Source: Catonia carolina (Eukaryota; Arthropoda; Insecta; Hemiptera; Achilidae). Taken from it: a DNA stretch of 64,000 nt. The translations under genes and the position numbers were made by a program. Numbering within the stretch: position 1 is the stretch's first letter; each line of letters opens with the position of its first letter. The notes under the pieces were generated by a model. That model worked only from the letters and a program-made list of their open reading frames with translations, was not told the DNA's origin and searched no databases. Shown piece by piece: positions 55,301 to 61,300 of this stretch. The stretch spans positions 16,688,274-16,752,273 of the forward strand of contig JAQMRL010000014.1 in assembly GCA_035578175.1 (NCBI GenBank), read 5' to 3'.

Positions 55301-58300
55301 CAAAATGGATTCAAAATTAATTGAAAGGTATGAAAAAGAGGCTGCTGTAAGAAAAGGTGTACAACAAGGATGTACATAGTCACCACTACTTTTTAACTTG
55401 TGTATAGAAGAGGCTATAAATGAAGAGAAGGAAAAATTTGACGCAGGAATAAAAATTCAAGGAGAAACAATAAAAATGTTGAGATTCGTCGATGTTACGA
55501 GGCGTGTTTTTTAAGTAAGTACCGTTTTGGAATTAAAAAAAGACGTGCAAAGATATCGCAATAATTTTATTTTTACATGAAAGCCTGTACCTTAATCTAC
55601 TTTTCTACATAATTTCCGTGAATATTGAGGCACTTGTCATAACGTGGCACCAGTTTTTGAATACCCTCCTGATAAAATTCTGCCGCCTGATTTGTTAACC
55701 ATTGCATCACAAATGTTTTGACTTCGTTATCGTCTTGAAGACGCCGACCGCCCAGGTGTTTCTTCAAGTGCAGGAACAAATGGTAGTCGCTGGGCGCCAA
55801 ATCAGGGCTGTATGGAGGATGATCTAGAGTTTCCCATTTAAATGATTTGACGAGATCTTTGGTCTGATTAGCCACATGTGGACGGGCATTGTCATGCAGC
55901 AAAACGATACCCTTACTCAACTTGCCACGTCTTTTGTTCTGGATTGCACGATGCAGATTTTTCAATGTCTCACAATAAGACGCTGCATTGATTGTCTCAT
56001 TACGAGGCAGAAACTCCACTAGCAATACTCCTTTTCTGTCCCAAAAAACTGTGCACATGATTTTCCGGGCAGAAATTGTTTGCTTAAACTTCACTGTTTT
56101 GGGTGATGATGAATGTCGCCATTCCATGGATTGTTGTTTCGATTCTGGTGCGACGTAGGCCACCCATGTTTCATCACCAGTAACAATTTGGTCTAAAAAA
56201 TCTTCACCTTCATTGTGGTACCGCTCAAGGAAGGTCAATGCACTGCCTAAACGTTGGGTTTTGTGCAAATCCGTCAACATTTTTGGAACCCAACGTGAAC
56301 ACAATTTCCGGTAATTCAAGTTCTCGGTCACAATGCGATACAAAACACTACGAGAATATTGAGGAAAGCAGTCGGACAATGATGAAATTGTAAAGCGTCT
56401 GTTTTCTCTCACCTTTTCGTCCACTTTCTGCAACAAATCTTTACTAACGATCGAAGGACGCCCACTCCGTTCTTCATCATGCACATTTGTGCGGCCATCT
56501 TTAAATGCTCTCACCCATTTCCTTACCATTCCATCACTCATAATGTTTTGTCCGTAAACTTCAACGATCTCACGATGAATATCGATCGGTTTTACGCCTT
56601 TAGCACTAAGAAATCGTATAACAGCCCGTACTTCACAATCAGCGGGACTCACGATTGTCGGAGGCATCTTAAACACTCAGTAAACAACGTATACAATGAA
56701 GAATCAGACTGTAATGGCGTCAGTGCGCAGACAAGAGATGTAGGTAACCAGCGCGCATGCGCGGAACGCCGACCGTAGCGCTGCGGCGGCGGAATCGCAA
56801 AACGGTACTTACTTAAAAAACACGCCTCGTATTTAATAGTAGTATTAGCAAAGACAAACAAAGAACTAGAGGATATCTTAAATAGAATGGATGAGATTAT
56901 GAGAAAAGATTACTTAAGAACAAAACGAAAGTGTTGTGTAGGAACAAGAGTGGTTTAGAAGAGATGGGAAATTTAAAAATAGGCAACGAAAATATATAGG
57001 AAGTTAGGGAATACTGCTATCCAGGGAGTAAAATAACAAAGAATGGTAAGAGCAAAAGTGATATCAAAAGTAGCATTGCTCAAGCTAGAAAAGCCTTTGA
57101 AATGAAAAACAGCTTACTGACTACAAACATTGATTTACAGATTAGGAAATATTTTTTTAAAACACTACGTTTGGAGTGTAGCATTATACAGTAGTGAAAC
57201 GTGTGTGATAGGGGCTGTAGAAAAGAAGAGGATAGAAGCTTTTGAAATGTGGTGTTAAAGGAAAATATTAAATAATAGGTGGGTGGACAAAATAAGTAAT
57301 TTAGAGGTTCTTAGGCAAGTGGATGAAAACAGAAATATATGGAAACATCTTACCAGAAGAAGGGATAGGCTAGTGGGGCATATCTTAAGACATCCAGGTA
57401 TTGGTCAATCAATAATGACAGATAATATTGAAAGTGTGAATTGTAGGGGGAGGCAAAGGTTAGAATAAATAAAGCAAATTACAAAAGATGTAGGGTGTTA
57501 CAAGTATGTAGATATGAAATGACTTGCGCAAGATGGAACAGCTTGGAGAACTGCGTCAAACCAATTAAGAGACTAATTACAAAAAAATAGTATTTACAAT
57601 GGATGTACAAAATTTAAAAATGCCAAGTTGTCAATTACAATTTACATATGTACGCTATATTTGTTTACAAAGCGTACTACAATATTCGAGGTGTGGTTAT
57701 TAAATAACGAGACTGACATAAAAAATTTTGTTTTTATTTTATACATAATCATCACTTATTCTCATCTTCAATATACACTTTTTATCTATCCCTACAATGC
57801 TCCATGCGAATTTTCCATTGTTGGAAACAGTGTTGGAAGTCATCTTCTGTCAGCTCCTTCAGGACACGTGCCGCTTTCTCTTTTACAGATTCTACAGACT
57901 CAAATCTTGTCCCTTTTAATTAAGATTTCACCTTAGGGAACACGTAGATGTCACTTGGTGCAAGATCTGGTGAATAAGGTGGATGTTCTAACACTGAGAT
58001 GCTGCACTTGGCTAGGAACCTCTCGACAGATGACGCGGAATGAGCTGGCACATTGTCTTGGTGGAGAACCCATGATTTGTCCTTCCACATTTTGGGTCGT
58101 TTTTTCCTTACTTTTTGACGTAGTTTAGAAAGTACCTCAAGGTAGTAATATTGATTAATTGTTTGACCTTCAGGAACCCAGTGAAGGTACAGAATCCCAT
58201 GGATATAAAAAAAAACAACAATCATCATTACTTTAAATTTTGACTTGCTCATTTGAGCTTTTTTGGCTCTCAGTGAATTTTGGCTCTTCCAGTGCATGGA

Positions 58301-61300
58301 TTGGCGCTTCGTTTCCGGATCATAAGTAAAAACCCACGTTTCATCACATGTTATTATTTTCTACCTGTTCCCTAAGGTGAAAACTGCATTAAAAGGGACA
58401 AGATTTGATTCTGTGGAAGCTGTAAAAGAGAAAGCGGCACGTGTCCTGAAGGAGCTAACAGAAGATGACTTCCAGCACCGTTTCCAACAATGGAAAATTC
58501 GCATGGAGCATTGTAGGGATAGAGGAGTGTATATTGAAGATGACAATAAGTGATTATGTATAAAATAAAAATAAATTTTTTTTAGAACGGCACAGTCTGG
58601 TTATTTAATAGCCACACCTTGTACAGTTACGTATTCTCATTTGCAAAAAAATTGTGAAGGTTTTTTTGGCGCATTCAACTCTTACATTCTGTCACCGCTA
58701 AATCCCGAATTTGCTTAAGCAGCAACAATTGCACGCTATCACATTCACTTTGCCCTTCAAACCATTTGCACATTAAATCAAGTGCTTCAAATGCTTTAGA
58801 ACGAGACATATGAAATTAGTCACAACAAATACAAACGCAACTTAATACGAAATAGATTTATTTATACAAATCAATAATATTAATGTAATAATCCGGATAG
58901 TTATGTTATTTAAGTAATGTTCAAACTCCAACAATTTGATCCATGCCGTATTAAATTAGGTCTTTTTGTGTCCGGATAAAGGGGTTTCCACTGTACTGCT
59001 AATGCAGATGATAAGAAGGATGATAGATGAAGATGAGCGATGAAAAAAATTTCAGACCTGACCGGCGGAATCGAACACAGGACCTCAGCGTAGAAGCCGT
59101 GTTCAGTAGAAGCTAAACTTGTTTTATATCCAGTTATGTACATTAAGGTTAATGCAGACAAGAAGGGCGTGATGAAAATGAGTAATAAAAAAAATGCCAC
59201 TCCTGACCAGGAATCAAACCTAGGATATTTTGGCACAACCAGTGGTTGATCAAACAAATCAACGAACTGGCCAGATGGCAACAACCTGTGGCAGGATTAT
59301 CTGGAGAGAATCATCCATCAGATTATAGGTGGAATGCGTATTAGGAAGAATCATGGTTAGTTTACTGGACGGTAGGGATCATGAACAATATGTGCAGTGA
59401 CAAGCCCCGCTCCCTGACTTCATCTCGTCACAAGCGACAGCCGACGCACGATACATACCGTGTGGGTCTGTAATACTTTACTAGTCTTTTATTTGCCCAT
59501 AACAGACAGGTGGAGAGTCAAATCATTTACTCTCAATCTGTCGTTCCTGGGCTAAAATAAATAGTTCTGTTTCTTATCACATGGTCAGCCAATTAAATGG
59601 CTGAATCATTTAAGAACAGAAGAGGTAGAGGTGTAAAAGACACTAATCAGAGTTATCTCCTCTGAAAGTAATGATATTCATTATACAGCCAGACCCTGTG
59701 GTGAATGAAGTGAAGGTGTCATTTGCAGAGTGGAAAATATGTGCTTTTCAGAGGGCCCGGCATGCTGATAAGCGTACTTTTCCATTCAGTGAGGAAGGCA
59801 ATGGTAAACCACCTCACTCCTCGTTTTACTTAGTAAAGCCTCTACAGGTTCAAACCAGCTTTTCAGCTGATGACCTAAACAACAGTCTTTTATAATGGTG
59901 TGTTGTGCGATTGCTGGGTGTTCTAATCGTGATAGACAGCAAAAAGAGTTGGGCATAATAAGTTTTACCATTTTCCAAAGGCCATTGAAACTAGATTGAA
60001 GTGAGCTTGCAAGCGAGCCAATTCATTTTCTGCTGATAGTGGTTGCGTGTGTTCAGTACATTTCGACGAATCGGATTATGTACGCGATTTAAAGTCCGAG
60101 TTGCTACATCTTCCATTAAAACGTGTCTTGAAGACGAATTCAGTCCCTCATTTAAATTTGCCGGTTTGTAGTGCCATTCTAAGCCTGGTAAATGCTGACT
60201 TTTAGTGAACGTAAAATCTAGCAGAGAAATTATACCCTTGTAAGAAAATTTATGATATTTTAAATCATCATTCAATTACAACACAGGCAGTTCACAAAAT
60301 GAAGGGATAGCTGTAGAGAAAGGTAGGCCTCATTTTAATGAATTACCACCAAATTTGAATGTTGCGCGCAGTCTGAGGAAATTGATCTCTTAAAACGTGA
60401 AAACGCCTAATTAAATCAAGAAAACATTTACTTAGATAAAAACTTCAGGCTGCAAAAGAAGAATTATTGAATTAAATGGATTTCCCATGTAAACATACCT
60501 AAACCGCTATGTTTGAAAAGACAATGCAAAAATCCTACTGTCACTACGCACCGGCCGAGTTGTTGGGGACCAGACTTCGTCATCTTGTATCCAACAATTG
60601 CACGTTACTGCTACCATCTAGTAAAGTAACCGTGACTAAATATGAAACGTACACTCATATCTACACGTTTCACATTTTAAGAGATCAATTTCCTCTGACT
60701 GTGCAACAATCAAATTTGGTAGTAATTCATTAAAATGAGGCCTACATTCCTCTACAGCTATCCCTTCATTTTGTGAAATGCCTGTGTCGTAATTGGATGA
60801 TGAGTTTAAAATATCATAAACTTTCTTACAAGCGTATAGTTTCCCTGCTCGATTTTTACGTTCACTACACTTCGGGTTTACTGGACGTAGAACGGCACTA
60901 CAAATCAGCAAATTTAAATGTGGGACTGAATTCGTCTTTGAGACACGTTTTAATGGAAGATGTAGCAACTCAGACTTTCAATCGCATACATAATCTAATC
61001 AGTCAAAATGTACTAAACACAAGCGACCACTATCAGCAGAAAATGAATCGGCCCGCTTGCAAGCATTTATCCACTTCAGCTAGTTTCAATGGCCTTTGGA
61101 AAATAGTAAAACTTATAATCCCATACTCCTTTTGGTGACTATCGTGATTAGAACACCCAGCAATAGCACAACACAATTATTAAAGACTAGTAAAATATTA
61201 CAGACCGTATTAAGACAAGTAAACATAACAGATCGATACGGTATGTATCGTGTGTCGGCTGTTGCTGGTGACCAGTGATGTCAGAGGGCGGGGCTCATCA

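Larger units (their letters stand above)
55325..57575 (+). pseudogene. Reverse transcriptase fragment, split by a mariner
   Basis: Plus-strand pieces: AAVRKGVQQGC, SPLLFNLCIEEAINE, IKIQGETIKMLRFVD (where the YADD-type box begins, then the mariner), VLAKTNKELEDILNRMDEI, ITKNGKSKSDIKSSIAQARK, LRRRDRLVGHILRHPG-like (RRRDRLVGHILRHPG at 57358). Many stops. The mariner sits exactly at the catalytic box. Confidence 0.75.
55156..58993 (-). mobile_element. pogo/Tigger-like element, host to three insertions
   Basis: TA-flanked (55154-55155, 58994-58995). Ends CAGTGGAAACGCCCTAATCC and inverted CAGTGGAAACCCCTTTATCC, typical pogo/Tigger termini. Own sequence survives only at about 55156-55320 and 58625-58993; the rest is a LINE piece with a mariner in it and a fold-back mariner. 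Confidence 0.75.
55123..59100 (-). repeat. SINE A' copy split by a pogo-like element
   Basis: TTTTTTTTTGTTTTACATCC (tail, 55123-55155) continues across the insertion at CTGCTAATGCAGATGATAAG (58996 on) into a degraded head with CGGAATCGAACACAGGACCT. The break is a TA dinucleotide duplicated on both sides. Confidence 0.75.
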
